Positions 32,262 through 43,662 of a DNA stretch of 64,000 nucleotides are shown piece after piece. How positions within the stretch are numbered: the stretch's first letter is position 1; every line of letters begins with the position of its first letter. Origin of the DNA: Gaiellasilicea sp963829845. GTDB taxonomy: Bacteria > Actinomycetota > Thermoleophilia > Gaiellales > Gaiellaceae. The notes beneath the pieces are model-generated. The model ran no database searches, was not told the origin of the DNA, and was given only the letters and a program-made list of their open reading frames with translations. The stretch spans positions 167,669 to 231,668 of the forward strand of contig CAWHKD010000024.1 in NCBI GenBank assembly GCA_963829845.1. Reading direction: 5' to 3'. A program made the position numbers and the translations under genes.

Positions 32262-33362
32262 ATGGCTGTCGAACAGAACAGACGCGCGCCGGTGCTCGAC
32301 CTGTCCCGTCCCGGAGCGGTCACGGTCGAGATCGACGTCGCGGAGGCGGCCGAGGTGCTGATGAGCATCTGCGCCGTCGCCGACCGGGGCGACCACGACA
32401 CGTTCGATCTCGGCGCGGATTGGCTGCAGGCACGGCTCGAGTCGGTTCCGGAGGATCTCCGAGAGCAGGTCCTCGAGCTGCGGCTGGGCGACATGAAGGT
32501 GGCCGCGCACCTGCTAGGGATCGTCTACGAGACGCCCGGCCCGCGGACGTTCGCCGCATTCATGGAGCGGCTCGAGGCGATCGACGCGGTCGAGCTGAAG
32601 CTCCACCTCTTCGGCCATTACGACACGACGTCGAGCCACATCCCGCCCGACGCCGTCGAAAGCGCCGCACGCGGCGACACCGCTGCGATCGAGCAGGTGC
32701 TGGACGCGCTCGCCGAGTGGTCGGACAAGCATGAGCTCTACCGGGCGATCCTGCAGATGGACGGCGCCGAGATGAAGGAACGGATCGTGAGCCTGCTCCC
32801 GCGCTGGTACGAGCACGTCTTCGCTCCGTACGAGCCTGAGTGGCGCAAGGCGGCGGAGCGGGACGCCGAGGCGAAGCGGGCGCTCGCGGAACGCCATTCG
32901 CCGGAGCAACTGGTCGAGCTCGCGACGCGCGGCTACCAGTACAGCCCTCCGGCGGCGATCCGGCGGATCGTCTTCTTCCCGAGCTGGTTCATGCGCCCGT
33001 GGGTGATCCTCTGGGAGCACAAGAGCACGAAGATCTTCTGCTACCCGATCGCGCCCCCCGCCGAGGAGGGCGCCTCACCGGCCGAGGTCGCGCGCGTCTA
33101 CAAGGCGCTCGGGGACGAGGGCCGGCTGAAGCTGCTGCGCCGGCTCAGCGAGGGGCCCATGAAGCTGAGCGAGGCGGCCGCCGAACTCGGGGTCGCCAAG
33201 TCGACGGCGCACCACCATCTCGCGATCCTGCGCCAGGCGGGTTTCGTGACGATCCGCGACGAGGACGAGAACGTCTACAGCCTGCGCACGGACCTGCCGC
33301 AGACCGGCGACCTTCTGACCGCCTACCTCGGCGGCTCGAGGTCCTCGGCGACGAGCCCGTAG
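32262..33362 (+). CDS. ArsR-type regulator with large N-terminal sensor domain
   Basis: A 366-residue regulator. Residues about 1-265 form a helical domain of the DUF5937-like kind (LSRPGAVTVEIDVAEAAEVL; FMRPWVILWEHKSTKIFCYP). The C-terminal winged helix is YKALGDEGRLKLLRRLSEGP, then SEAAAELGVAKSTAHHHLAI and LRQAGFVTIRDEDENVYSL. No metal-binding Cys pair is in the DNA-binding helix, so the signal is probably a small molecule. Its 3' end overlaps the convergent acetyltransferase gene by 40 bp. Confidence 0.82.
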   Translation: MAVEQNRRAPVLDLSRPGAVTVEIDVAEAAEVLMSICAVADRGDHDTFDLGADWLQARLESVPEDLREQVLELRLGDMKVAAHLLGIVYETPGPRTFAAFMERLEAIDAVELKLHLFGHYDTTSSHIPPDAVESAARGDTAAIEQVLDALAEWSDKHELYRAILQMDGAEMKERIVSLLPRWYEHVFAPYEPEWRKAAERDAEAKRALAERHSPEQLVELATRGYQYSPPAAIRRIVFFPSWFMRPWVILWEHKSTKIFCYPIAPPAEEGASPAEVARVYKALGDEGRLKLLRRLSEGPMKLSEAAAELGVAKSTAHHHLAILRQAGFVTIRDEDENVYSLRTDLPQTGDLLTAYLGGSRSSATSP

Positions 33363-33829
33363 AGGACGCCGTCGACCCAGCCGTCGTCGCGGCGGTAGGC
33401 CTTGCGCTTGACTCCCTCGCGGACGAAGCCGGAGCGCTCCGCGTGCCGCTGCGCGCGCTCGTTGAAGCCGTAGACCTCCAGCTCGATCCGGTGGAAGCCA
33501 CGCTCGTGGATCAGATGCATCTGGAAGAGCCGCGCCGCCTCGTCGGCGAGTCGGCGGCCGCGGAAGCCGGGATGGACGGCGAGGCCGCTGACGTGCACGA
33601 TCCCGCTGCGCCGGTTGGTCAACTCCCACACCATTGCGCCGGCCCGTTCGCCTTCGCGCTCGACGACCATGACGCCGCCGCGGTCCGGGTCCTGAGTGAC
33701 CTTGGCGAGCACGCCGTCGCGGTCGTAGGAGCCGGCCGCGGCGAGGAAGGGCCGCACGTCGTCGTCGGAGTAGAGCTCGACGAGGAAGTCGACGTCCGCG
33801 TCGGCGGCCGGCCGGATGGAGACGCTCAC
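33323..33829 (-). CDS. GNAT acetyltransferase
   Basis: A 168-residue acetyl-CoA-dependent acetyltransferase. The fold runs from MSVSIRPAADADVDFLVELY through VHVSGLAVHPGFRGRRLADE (acetyl-CoA pyrophosphate loop) to the RimJ/RimL-like end FNERAQRHAERSGFVREGVK. It may acetylate an amino group on a protein or small molecule. Its start overlaps the end of the upstream EamA gene by four bases. Confidence 0.88.
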   Translation of the reverse strand: MSVSIRPAADADVDFLVELYSDDDVRPFLAAAGSYDRDGVLAKVTQDPDRGGVMVVEREGERAGAMVWELTNRRSGIVHVSGLAVHPGFRGRRLADEAARLFQMHLIHERGFHRIELEVYGFNERAQRHAERSGFVREGVKRKAYRRDDGWVDGVLYGLVAEDLEPPR

Positions 33830-34728
33830 GGCCTGACCGTGACTGCTCGGCGGCGCGGCAGCCGGATCGCTCCGGAGGCGAGAGCGACGCCGCCGAGGAT
33901 CAATGCAAGGCCGACCAGCGTTGCGGCCGTGATCGCCTCGTCCAGGATCAGCCCGCCGTACACGAGCGCGAAGCCCGGCATCAGGTAGGTGACGAGCGAG
34001 AGGCGTGCCGAGCCGTGCAGGGCGAGCATGCGGAAGAGGATCAGCTGTGCGAGCGCGGTCCCGAGCAGCGACAGCGCCAGCACGGAGGCGACAGCTTCGC
34101 GCGACGGGACGGCGTCCGGGAGCTGGAAGAGCGCGAACGGCAGCAGGATCAGCCCGCCCACGAGCATCGACCCGGTCGCGAGCACCGGCCCAGCGGTCCC
34201 GGAGACGGCCCGCTGGCCGTAGACGCCGGCCGATGCGTACGAGAGCGAGGAGAGGACGACCGCGAACGCGCCGAGCACCGCCAGGGCGCCGCCGTCGGGG
34301 TGGATCCCGGTGACGACCGCGACGCCGACGATCCCGATCGCAAGACCGGCGGCCTGCGTCCGCGTCAGGCGCTCATGCGGCATGAAGCGCAGAATCAGGA
34401 GGGCGTTGAAGATCGGCACCGACGCCTGCACGACCGCGGCGAGGCCGGAGTCGATGTACTGCTCGCCCCAGGCGATCAGCCAGAACGGGAGCGCCGCGTT
34501 GAAGACGCCGAGCACGAGGCAGTGCCGCCACGCGGCGCGCAACTCGCCGAAGGCCCGCTCGCGCCCGAGCCGCCAGACGACGTAGCCCAGCAGGACCGCG
34601 GCCGCGAGCAGCGTCCGAAACGCCATCATCGGCGCCGGCGGGATCTCGTCGACTGCGACCTTGATGAACAGGTACGACGCGCCCCAGACGGCGGCGAGCG
34701 TCAGCAGCATCGTCCAGTAGCGGCTCAT
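33826..34728 (-). CDS. EamA-family transporter (first of tandem pair)
   Basis: A 300-residue DMT-superfamily transporter with ten membrane helices in two repeated EamA halves. The first half shows LAAVWGASYLFIKVAVDEIP and AALPFWLIAWGEQYIDSGLA. The second half shows ASAGVYGQRAVSG and YLMPGFALVYGGLILDEAIT. It probably exports metabolites. It overlaps the next EamA gene by four bases; the two proteins are clear paralogues. Confidence 0.88.
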   Translation of the reverse strand: MSRYWTMLLTLAAVWGASYLFIKVAVDEIPPAPMMAFRTLLAAAVLLGYVVWRLGRERAFGELRAAWRHCLVLGVFNAALPFWLIAWGEQYIDSGLAAVVQASVPIFNALLILRFMPHERLTRTQAAGLAIGIVGVAVVTGIHPDGGALAVLGAFAVVLSSLSYASAGVYGQRAVSGTAGPVLATGSMLVGGLILLPFALFQLPDAVPSREAVASVLALSLLGTALAQLILFRMLALHGSARLSLVTYLMPGFALVYGGLILDEAITAATLVGLALILGGVALASGAIRLPRRRAVTVRP

Positions 34729-35627
34729 CGAGTCAGGCTAGCGGCGCTCGCGCGGCGCGCCGCTCGGCTCCTCCGGACGGTGCCGGTGCCGAGCGCGACG
34801 CCCGCGAGCACGAGCGCAAGACCGACGAGTGACACGAACGTCACCGACTCGTCGAGGAAGACGGCGCCGTAGACCAGCGCAAGCGACGGCACCAGGTAGG
34901 TGACGAGCACAGCCTTCGAGGCACCCGCTCCCGCGATCAGCCCGAAGTAGAGGAGGTAGGCGACGCCGGTCGCCGCAACGCCGAGATAGAGCACCGAGAG
35001 CAGCGCCTCCCAGCCGAAGCCGCTCGCCTGCGCGGCACCGAGCGGGAGGACGAAGATCGTCGCCCAGGCGAGCGACCCGAACGCGACGAGGGCGGACGGC
35101 AGGCCGGCGAAGCGCCTGCCGGCATAGAGACCGCCGATGCCGTAGCAGGCAGCCGCGGCGACGACGGCCAGCGCTCCGGCGACGGCGTGCTCACCGCCCC
35201 CGAGCTCGAAGCCGACGAGGAGGATGACGCCGCCGAACGCGAGCACGACTCCCGCGAGCCGCGAGCCGGTGACACGCTGACTCCGGTCGATCGAGAGGGC
35301 GAAGAGCGCCGTGAAGAGCGGCGCGGAGGCGTTGAAGATCGCAGCCAGCCCGGAGTCGATGTACTGCTGGCCCCAGGCGATCAGGAAGAACGGCACAGCC
35401 GTGTTGATCAGCGCCAGCAGCGCCAGCGGCCGGGCGTATGGCCGCAGCTGCGCGAAGCCGTGGCCGGCCGCCTGCACGAAGACCGCCAGCGCGAGCGCAC
35501 CGAAGCCCATTCTGAAGAGGATCAGCGTCGAGGGCGCGAGGTCGCGCAGGGCGATCGTGATGAACATGAAGGACGAGCCCCAGATCGCCGCCAGCGCGCC
35601 CAGCATCAGGAGATGGCGACGGCTCAC
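34725..35627 (-). CDS. EamA-family transporter (second of tandem pair)
   Basis: A 300-residue ten-helix DMT transporter with the same landmarks as its neighbour: ALAAIWGSSFMFITIALRDL, VPFFLIAWGQQYIDSGLAAI and TYLVPSLALVYGAVFLDESV. The GTG start at 35627 is chosen over an upstream ATG because it fits the length of the paralogue. Both may act as a heteromeric pair. It is divergent from purL, with about 50 nt between. Confidence 0.87.
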   Translation of the reverse strand: MSRRHLLMLGALAAIWGSSFMFITIALRDLAPSTLILFRMGFGALALAVFVQAAGHGFAQLRPYARPLALLALINTAVPFFLIAWGQQYIDSGLAAIFNASAPLFTALFALSIDRSQRVTGSRLAGVVLAFGGVILLVGFELGGGEHAVAGALAVVAAAACYGIGGLYAGRRFAGLPSALVAFGSLAWATIFVLPLGAAQASGFGWEALLSVLYLGVAATGVAYLLYFGLIAGAGASKAVLVTYLVPSLALVYGAVFLDESVTFVSLVGLALVLAGVALGTGTVRRSRAARRASAASLTR

Positions 35628-35667
35628 ACTCTCTCCAAACGCGGCCGCCGACGTCGGCCTTCCCAAC

Positions 35668-35673
35668 TACACT
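35668..35673 (+). promoter_or_regulatory. Leaderless promoter -10 for purL (TACACT)
   Basis: TACACT ends 7 nt before the CTG that opens the PurL reading frame. This is the same geometry as for purD and purB and supports CTG 35681 as the start. Confidence 0.45.
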
Positions 35674-35680
35674 GAATCAC

Positions 35681-37786
<2,106 letters not shown>

Positions 37787-37787
<1 letters not shown>

Positions 37788-39169
37788 TGTGCGGCGTCTT
37801 CGGCATCCGCTCCACCGAGCGCGACGTGGCGCGGCTCTCCTACTTCGGGCTCTTCGCGCTCCAGCATCGAGGCCAGGAGGCGGCGGGAATCGCCGTCTCC
37901 GACCGGGGTCGGCTGACCGTGCTGCGCGACATGGGGCTCGTGGCGCAGGTGTTCGACGAGGAGAAACTGCAGGCGCTGCCGGGCCACGTCGCGATCGGAC
38001 ACACGCGCTACTCGACCACCGGCTCGAACGCGTGGGCGAACGCGCAGCCGCTCGTCCACCACGGCCGCGCCCGCACGGTCGCGATCGGCCACAACGGCAA
38101 CCTGACGAACACGAGCGAGCTGCGGGCCGAGCTCGCCGCCGACCGGATCGCGCTCGGCGCCACCTCCGACACCGAGGCGATCGCGGCGCTGATCGCAAAC
38201 GATCCCGCTCCGATCGCGGAAGCAGTCGCGACGGCGATGCCGCGGCTCGAGGGCGCCTACTCGGTCGTCGCGCTCTCGGAGGGCAAGCTGCTCGCGTTCC
38301 GCGATCCGCAGGGGATCCGGCCACTCGCGCTCGGGCGGCTGGGTGACGACTGGGTCGTCGCCTCGGAGACGTGCGCCTTCGACCTGATCGGCGCGGTCTA
38401 TGAGCGCGACGTCCGTCCCGGCGAGCTCGTCGTGATCGACGAAGAAGGTGTGCACGCGACCCAGGCGGTGCCTGAGGGGAGACAGGCGCTCTGCATCTTC
38501 GAGCACGTCTACTTCGCGCGGCCGGACTCGACGCTGGCAGGCGCCGAGGTGCACGGCGTGCGCGTGCGGATGGGCGAGCGGCTCGCAGTCGAGGCGCCGG
38601 TCGAGGCCGACCTCGTGATGCCGATCCCCGACTCGGGCACGCCTGCCGCGGTCGGCTTCACGCGCGCGTCCGGGATCCCGTACAGCGAGGGGCTGATCAA
38701 GAACCGCTACGTCGGGCGGACGTTCATCCAGCCGGACGAGGACCTGCGCCGCCAGGGGATCCGGATGAAATTCAACCCGCTCGCGGAGGTGGCCGGCAAG
38801 CGGCTCGTAATCGTCGACGACTCGATCGTGCGCGGCTCGACAATGCAGCAGCTCGTCGGGATGCTCTTCGACGCCGGGGCCGCGGAGGTGCACGTCCGGA
38901 TCTCGTCGCCGCCGATCGTGGCGCCGTGCTTCTACGGGATCGATATGGCCGACGAGGAGCAGCTCGCAGCCGCGCACCGCTCGGTCGAGCAGATGCGCGA
39001 GCTGATCGGCGCGACCTCGCTCCACTACCTCTCGCTCGAGGGGATGCAGGCGGCGACGCGGCTGCCTGAGCAGTCGGTGTGCCGCGCCTGCTTCACCCGC
39101 GACTATCCGACCCGGGTGCCCGAGGAGCGGAACCTGGCCAAGCTGCGCTTCGAGCCGGCGGCGCGTTGA
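37787..39169 (+). CDS. purF: Amidophosphoribosyltransferase
   Basis: First committed step of purine synthesis: makes phosphoribosylamine from PRPP and glutamine. It is 460 residues and begins MCGVFGIRS, where Cys becomes the N-terminal nucleophile without a propeptide. The glutaminase domain (HRGQEAAGIAV; GHTRYSTTGSN; GHNGNLTN) is followed by the PRTase domain with the PRPP loop RLVIVDDSIVRGSTMQQL. The end RACFTRDYPTRVPEE is typical. It overlaps purL by one base, and the MOSC gene by four (TTGA). Confidence 0.96.
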
Positions 39170-39804
39170 AGGTCGTCTCCGTCAACGCCGGCCGGTCGGA
39201 GCTGATGCGGATCGGAGCGCGCACCGTCGAGACCGGGATCCGCAAGGGTCCGGTGGAGCGCGGTCACGTCGGGGCGCTCGGCCTCGCCGGTGACGTCGTC
39301 GCCGACGTCGAGAACCACGGCGGGCCCGACCAGGCGCTCTACCTCTACAGCTCCGACGATTACGCCTTCTGGGCGACGAGCTCGGCGCCACGCCCGAGCC
39401 GGGCACGTTCGGCGAGAACCTGACGCTTTCGAGCTTCGGCGCCGAGCCGGTCCGCATCGGCGACCGCTTCCGAGTCGGCGAGGCGCTCGTCGAGGTGACC
39501 GCGCCGCAGGATTCCCTGCTCCGTCTTTGCGACCCGGATGGGCGAGCCGGACTGGGTCAAGCGCTTCGCCGACGCACGCCGGCCCGGCCTCTATGTCCGG
39601 GTGCTGGAGCCTGGCGACGTCGCCGCAGCCGACCCGGTCGAGCGCCTGGCCGGGAGCAACGGCCATCCGACGGTCGTCGACCTGATGGACGTCTGGTACG
39701 ACACGGAGCCCGCTCCAGAGCTGCTCGAGCGGCTGCTCGCCTCACCGCTCGCCGTGCGAGCGCGTGCGAACGTCGAGAACAAGCTCGCCCGCATCGCGGG
39801 TTGA
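39166..39804 (+). CDS. MOSC-domain protein (YiiM-like), two frameshifts
   Basis: A MOSC protein of about 212 residues. The N-terminal part (VVSVNAGRSELMRIGARTVE; HGGPDQALYLYSSDDYAFW) is followed by an indel near 39373. The middle part (PEPGTFGENLTLSSFGAEPV; IGDRFRVGEALVEVTAP) is in another frame. A second indel near 39507 returns to the first frame (MGEPDWVKRFADARRPGLYV; LARIAG end), which includes the C-terminal 3-alpha segment. YiiM-like proteins reduce N-hydroxylated compounds with Moco. The TTG start overlaps the purF stop. Confidence 0.8.
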
Positions 39805-39811
39805 TGCCTCT

Positions 39812-39844
39812 GGGCCGCGAAGCGGCCCTTCAGGGGTCTTCGCG
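39812..39844 (+). repeat. Hairpin-plus-tail repeat element, copy 2
   Basis: GGGCCGC (39812-39818) and GCGGCCC (39822-39828) form a hairpin just after the MOSC stop codon, followed by TTCAGGGGTCTTCGCG (39829-39844). The 16-nt tail is identical to that at 31878-31893. Confidence 0.6.
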
Positions 39845-39890
39845 CGATCAGCGTCCGCTTCATGCGGATGCTGATCTTGCGCCGGCGAGA

Positions 39891-40266
39891 TCAGAGATCG
39901 AGCTCGAACCAGACGCAGCTCTCGCCGTTTCGGATCACGCCCCAGCGGCTCGCGAGCGCGTCCAGGAACGCCAGTCCACGGCCCGATTCGCCCTCCGGAC
40001 CCGGCATCACGACGTGATCCGCGACGAAGCCACGGCCGCGGTCGCCGACCTCGACGCGGATGCGGGAGTCGCCGACGTCGACGGCAAAACGCACACGGAC
40101 GTCGTCGCGCCGGCGGCCGAATTTGACCGCATTCGTGAACAGCTCGCTGACGAGCAGCCTGACCGCGAAGCGGGCCTCCGGATGCTCGTCGAGCGCCTCC
40201 AGTCGGTCGACGGCTGCCCGCGCTTGGCCGATCGCGCGTCTCGGCGGACGGCAGATAGAGCTCCAG
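39891..40266 (-). CDS. RsbW-like anti-sigma factor/ATP-binding regulator, start unclear
   Basis: A small HATPase-type protein of about 125 residues, like serine kinases that bind sigma factors. The N-box is RLLVSELFTNAVKFG and the G1 box is VEVGDRGRGFV; the C-terminus shows GRGLAFLDALASRWGV. The upstream text LELYLPSAETR, the usual beta-strand start, is in another frame, so an indel near 40240 is likely. No ATG or GTG lies at the expected start; a CTG at 40266 would fit. It may control a sigma factor not in the window. Confidence 0.7.
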
Positions 40267-40334
40267 ACTTCCCGTGTTCGAGCCTGGCGGACACGCCCGC
40301 CTTCATACCCAGAGCGGCCCGTTCTCTATCGGCA

Positions 40335-40340
40335 TAGAGT
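40335..40340 (+). promoter_or_regulatory. Leaderless promoter -10 (TAGAGT)
   Basis: TAGAGT ends 7 nt before the GTG of the CxC-family gene at 40348. Confidence 0.45.
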
Positions 40341-40347
40341 CGAGGTC

Positions 40348-40679
40348 GTGCAGGCCCGCGAGCGCCGGATGGCCGAGAACGAGGTCCGCTTTCGCGCCCT
40401 GAACGAGCGGCTGCGCGAAGGGAGCGACACCTGGGGGCCTGGCGACGGCGTGCTCGAGCTCGTCTGCGAATGCGCCGACGAGGACTGCACGCGCGCGATC
40501 CGGCTCACGCGCGCGCGAGTACGAGGCGGTGCGTAGCGACGAGGCCCAGTTCATGGTCGTGCCCGGGCACCAGCGGCTGGAGGTCGAGGACGTCGTCGCC
40601 GACCGCGAAGGCTGGTTGCTGGTCCGCAAACGCGGCGAGGCGGCCGCAGATCGCAGCCGATGCGGACCCGCGAGCCTAG
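40348..40679 (+). CDS. CxC-family small protein, two frameshifts
   Basis: Second member of the family seen at 4369. It shows NEVRFRALNERLREG, then LELVCECADEDCTRAIRLT. After an indel near 40510, YEAVRSDEAQFMVVPGHQRL follows with GWLLVRKRGEA, and after a second near 40648 the end IAADADPRA. All conserved blocks of the family are present in order, so the intact protein would have about 110 residues. The Cys cluster may hold zinc; the function is unknown. Its stop codon overlaps the stop of the convergent VOC gene within the palindrome CCTAGG. Confidence 0.7.
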
Positions 40680-41100
40680 GCGGCCGCCGGCCCGGGCGGT
40701 GGCACGTGGACGATCTCGAGCTTGATCCCGTCCGGGTCGTAGAAGAAGACCGCGTAGTAGCCCGGGCGATGTAGCCGTACTCGCGCGGCGCCGACTCGAT
40801 CCTCGCGCCGACCTCGACGAGCCACTCGTGGCGCTCGTCGACGAGCTCTCGCGAGGATGCATTGAAGGCAACGTGATGGAGGCCGACGCGGTAGCGGTCG
40901 GTCGTGCCCTCGCTCTGCGCCTGGCGGAGCCCGACCGCGCAGCCGGCGCCGCCGAGATACCAGATCGTCTCGCCGCGCTCGCCCTCGACCTCGCCGATCC
41001 GCGTGTAGCCGAGCGGCCCGAGCAGCTCGCGGTAGAAGGGCAGGCTCCGCTCGGTCGAGGAGACGACCAGGTCGACGTGGTGGACGCCGCTCGAGCGCAT
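40676..41100 (-). CDS. VOC-family (glyoxalase/bleomycin-resistance) protein, one frameshift
   Basis: A VOC-fold protein of about 140 residues. The first part is MRSSGVHHVDLVVSSTERSL, then PFYRELLGPLGYTRIGEVEG and VGLHHVAFNASSRELVDE. After an indel near 40,765 the end is PGYYAVFFYDPDGIKLEIVH. Metal ligands (His in HHVDLV and LHHVAF, Glu in LEIVHV) are present. The substrate is unknown. ATG at 41100 is preferred; an earlier ATG at 41130 would overlap the CtaG gene. Confidence 0.75.
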
Positions 41101-41113
41101 CGAGCTTTCGATT

Positions 41114-41971
41114 TCAGCGGCGTCCGGCAAGCTCCTGCGCGCGCCCGTAACGGACGGCGCGGCGGACGGCCCGCGGATCGAGCCCTCGTTCGAGCAGCTC
41201 CTGACGCAGCTCGCCCTCCTGTGCGAGCCGCAGGAAGAGCCAGGCGAGGGCGGTGATCGTGACCAGAGAGCCCTCGATCATCATCACCGCCCCGGCCAGC
41301 CCCTGATCCTGAAGCGGCGAGATGCCCCAGAGCTCGTCGCCGCGCTCGTAGACCCCGTAGAAGATCGCGCCCGACCAGATGAAGACGTTGCCGAGCAGCG
41401 TCTCGATGAGCCGGACGATCGCGATGTAGGCGAGCTTCGGGCCGGTGCCGAACCACTCCGGCGCCGGCAGCGTCTCCAGCACGGGCAGCCACGCGATGAT
41501 CCCGGCGCTGAAGAAGCACATGTGCTCGAGCGCATGCACGACGGAGTGTTCGACCGCGGCCTCGTAGAGGAACGGCAGGTGCCAGACGTAAAGGTTGGTC
41601 GCCCAGATCGGCAGCGCGACGAGGGGGTTCGCGAGCACGCGCATCCGCTCGACCGGCCGGAAGGCGAGCAGGGGCCTCAGCATCGGGCCATTGAGCCCGG
41701 CGAGGAGGCAGAGCGGCGCGAGATCGCCGATCAGGACGTGCTGGAGCATGTGAAAGCTGAAGAGCTCCTCCTCGCCGATCGCCGCGATCGGCGACGCGAA
41801 CGCGAGCAGGAGCAGGAAGAGCCCCGCCGCGAACAGGAGCACGCGCCAGCGCGGCATCGGCGTCCCACGGCGGCGCAGCGTGCGCGCGCGCGTCGCGTAT
41901 GCGACGCCGGCGAGCACGACGGGCGCCAGCTGCAGCGGATCGAGCGTCCAGTCGGTCAGCACACCGACCAC
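41114..41971 (-). CDS. ctaG: Cytochrome c oxidase assembly factor CtaG (caa3 type)
   Basis: A 285-residue membrane protein with about seven helices of the Bacillus-type CtaG/DUF1404 family, needed for assembly of caa3 oxidase. Markers are LLLLAFASPIAAIGEEELFS, FHMLQHVLIGDLAPLCLLAG, NLYVWHLPFLYEAAVEHSVV and HALEHMCFFSAGIIAWLPVL. The conserved His residues in HMLQH and HALEH are candidate copper ligands. No oxidase genes are adjacent. Confidence 0.88.
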   Translation of the reverse strand: MVGVLTDWTLDPLQLAPVVLAGVAYATRARTLRRRGTPMPRWRVLLFAAGLFLLLLAFASPIAAIGEEELFSFHMLQHVLIGDLAPLCLLAGLNGPMLRPLLAFRPVERMRVLANPLVALPIWATNLYVWHLPFLYEAAVEHSVVHALEHMCFFSAGIIAWLPVLETLPAPEWFGTGPKLAYIAIVRLIETLLGNVFIWSGAIFYGVYERGDELWGISPLQDQGLAGAVMMIEGSLVTITALAWLFLRLAQEGELRQELLERGLDPRAVRRAVRYGRAQELAGRR

Positions 41972-41973
41972 AC

Positions 41974-41979
41974 TAGACT
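41974..41979 (+). promoter_or_regulatory. Leaderless promoter -10 (TAGACT)
   Basis: TAGACT ends 8 nt before the GTG at 41988. It is the same hexamer and spacing as for purD. Confidence 0.55.
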
Positions 41980-41987
41980 CGCCCGCG

Positions 41988-42599
41988 GTGAAGCTCTTCC
42001 ATTACCACCTCGTCACGTCGCGGGTCCGGGAGGTGGAGGCGCGCTACCTCGGCAAGCTCGCGTTCGACCTCGTCGCGCGGCACGGCCGGATCGGCGAGGA
42101 GTACCAGTCCTTCGAGCCCGGCATGTCCTGGGAGGAGCTCGACAAGATCGGCTTCAAGCTTCGTCTGACCGAGCTCGAGCGCGGCGCCGTCAACGTCGTC
42201 GTCCAGCCCGGGCAGTGGGACCTGCCGCGGGTCGACCATCTCGGGCTGGCGCTCGACGAGGACGAGTTCTCCGAGGTCGTCGACCGGGCGGTCGAGCAGG
42301 AGCTCCGCGTCCAGGCGCACGGCGGCCGCAGGACGTTCATCGCCACGAACGCGGGCTACCGGCTCGAAGTGCATCCGCCGCGCGAGTGGCTCGACGAGCT
42401 GTTGGAGGCGAGCGACGTGCTGCAACTGACGGAGCTGCAGCTGCTCGCGGACGATCCGGAGGCGAAGGCGGCCGTGCTGGCGGAGCTGCTCGATACCGAG
42501 CGGGACGGCACGAGCGTGATGGTCGGGGACTCGGTCGTCAGCTTCATCCCCGGCGGCCCCCAGGGACGGCCGCAGCTCCACGGCGAGCTGCTCACCTGA
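41988..42599 (+). CDS. Conserved hypothetical protein with VOC-like features
   Basis: A 203-residue soluble protein. FHYHLVTSRVREVEARYLGK, RVDHLGLALDEDEFSEVVDR and FIATNAGYRLEVHPPREW resemble the beta-alpha-beta modules of VOC proteins, with a possible His/Glu pair. The C-terminal third is an all-alpha and beta extension. No known enzyme can be named. It has its own leaderless promoter and precedes purM by 28 nt. Confidence 0.65.
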   Translation: MKLFHYHLVTSRVREVEARYLGKLAFDLVARHGRIGEEYQSFEPGMSWEELDKIGFKLRLTELERGAVNVVVQPGQWDLPRVDHLGLALDEDEFSEVVDRAVEQELRVQAHGGRRTFIATNAGYRLEVHPPREWLDELLEASDVLQLTELQLLADDPEAKAAVLAELLDTERDGTSVMVGDSVVSFIPGGPQGRPQLHGELLT

Positions 42600-42615
42600 C
42601 ACCCGATCGACCTCG

Positions 42616-42621
42616 TAGAGT
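42616..42621 (+). promoter_or_regulatory. Leaderless promoter -10 for purM (TAGAGT)
   Basis: TAGAGT ends 6 nt before the GTG of purM. Confidence 0.5.
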
Positions 42622-42627
42622 GCGACC

Positions 42628-43662
42628 GTGAGCGACGACCGGACGTACGCCGCCGCCGGGGTCTCGCTCGCGACGGCGGAGGGGATCGTCGAGCGGCTGC
42701 GCAAAGCCGTGGAGTCGACCGGTGCGTGCGGATTCGGCGCGTTTGCCGGCCTGCACCCCCTCGACGACCGGCGGTTCCTCGCGGCCTCGACCGACTCGAT
42801 CGGGACGAAGCCGATGGTGGCTCGCCGGCGCGGCGCCCTACGCGCCTGCGGCGCCGACATGGCGGCGCACTGCATCAACGACGTGATCACGTGCGGTGCA
42901 GACCCCCTGATCCTGCTCGACTACGTCGCTGCCAATCACGTCGAGCTCGAGCAGGTCGCGGAGCTCGTCGAGGGCGCCGCCGAAGTGTGCCGAGCGGCGG
43001 GCGTCGCCCTGATCGGCGGCGAGACGGCCGAGCTGCCGGGCATCTACCGCGAGGGCGAGCTCGACTTCGCGGCCACGTGCGTCGGCGTCGTCGAACGTGA
43101 CCGCGTGATCGACGGTTCGGCGGTCGGGGACGGCGACTACGTGCTCGGAATGCCCTCGGCGGGAGTGCACGCAAACGGCTTCACGCTCGTCCGCTCCGTG
43201 CTCGAGGTCGAGGACTACGACGGGCCAGACCTCCTCGCGCCGACGCGCCTCTACCTCGACGACGTGCGCCGGCTGCGAGACCGGGCGCACGCGTTCGCAC
43301 ACGTTACGGGCGGCGGAATCGAGGGCAACCTGAGCCGCGTGCTCCCCGACGACCTCCGCGCCGAGATCGACTGGGACGCCTGGGAGCGGCCGCACGTGTC
43401 GTTCGCCGTGCGCCACGTCGCCGAGGAGGAGGCGCGCCGCGTCTTCAACCTCGGCATCGGCTACTGCGCTGTGGTCGCCGAGCCCGGGGACGAGCTCGTG
43501 ATCAAGGGTTGTTGCGGCATGACGCGCGTTCCTGGCGCGTTCCTGGCGGTGCCGGGCCGGAGCAGTATGGACATACGGCCCCGGAGAGCCGGGTGCCGCC
43601 AGGGACGCGAGGCGACGAGGCCGGCTCCGCCGACCGGGAGGCGACGCCGGGGGCGCGCGTGA
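42628..43662 (+). CDS. purM: AIR synthetase, aberrant C-terminus
   Basis: Closes the imidazole ring: FGAM plus ATP to AIR. Conserved parts are YAAAGVSLATAEGIVERLRK, TDSIGTKPMVARR, VALIGGETAELPGIYREGEL and HVTGGGIEGNLSRVLPDDL. After GIGYCAVVAEPGDELVIK, the usual end (VIGxV plus a short beta-strand) is replaced by about 55 Arg/Gly/Pro-rich residues. This stretch includes a tandem GCGCGTTCCTG repeat near 43527 and a hairpin CCTGGCGG/CCGCCAGG. The frame still meets purN as a GTGA overlap. The tail may reflect an insertion or paired indels. Confidence 0.88.
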   Translation: MSDDRTYAAAGVSLATAEGIVERLRKAVESTGACGFGAFAGLHPLDDRRFLAASTDSIGTKPMVARRRGALRACGADMAAHCINDVITCGADPLILLDYVAANHVELEQVAELVEGAAEVCRAAGVALIGGETAELPGIYREGELDFAATCVGVVERDRVIDGSAVGDGDYVLGMPSAGVHANGFTLVRSVLEVEDYDGPDLLAPTRLYLDDVRRLRDRAHAFAHVTGGGIEGNLSRVLPDDLRAEIDWDAWERPHVSFAVRHVAEEEARRVFNLGIGYCAVVAEPGDELVIKGCCGMTRVPGAFLAVPGRSSMDIRPRRAGCRQGREATRPAPPTGRRRRGRA

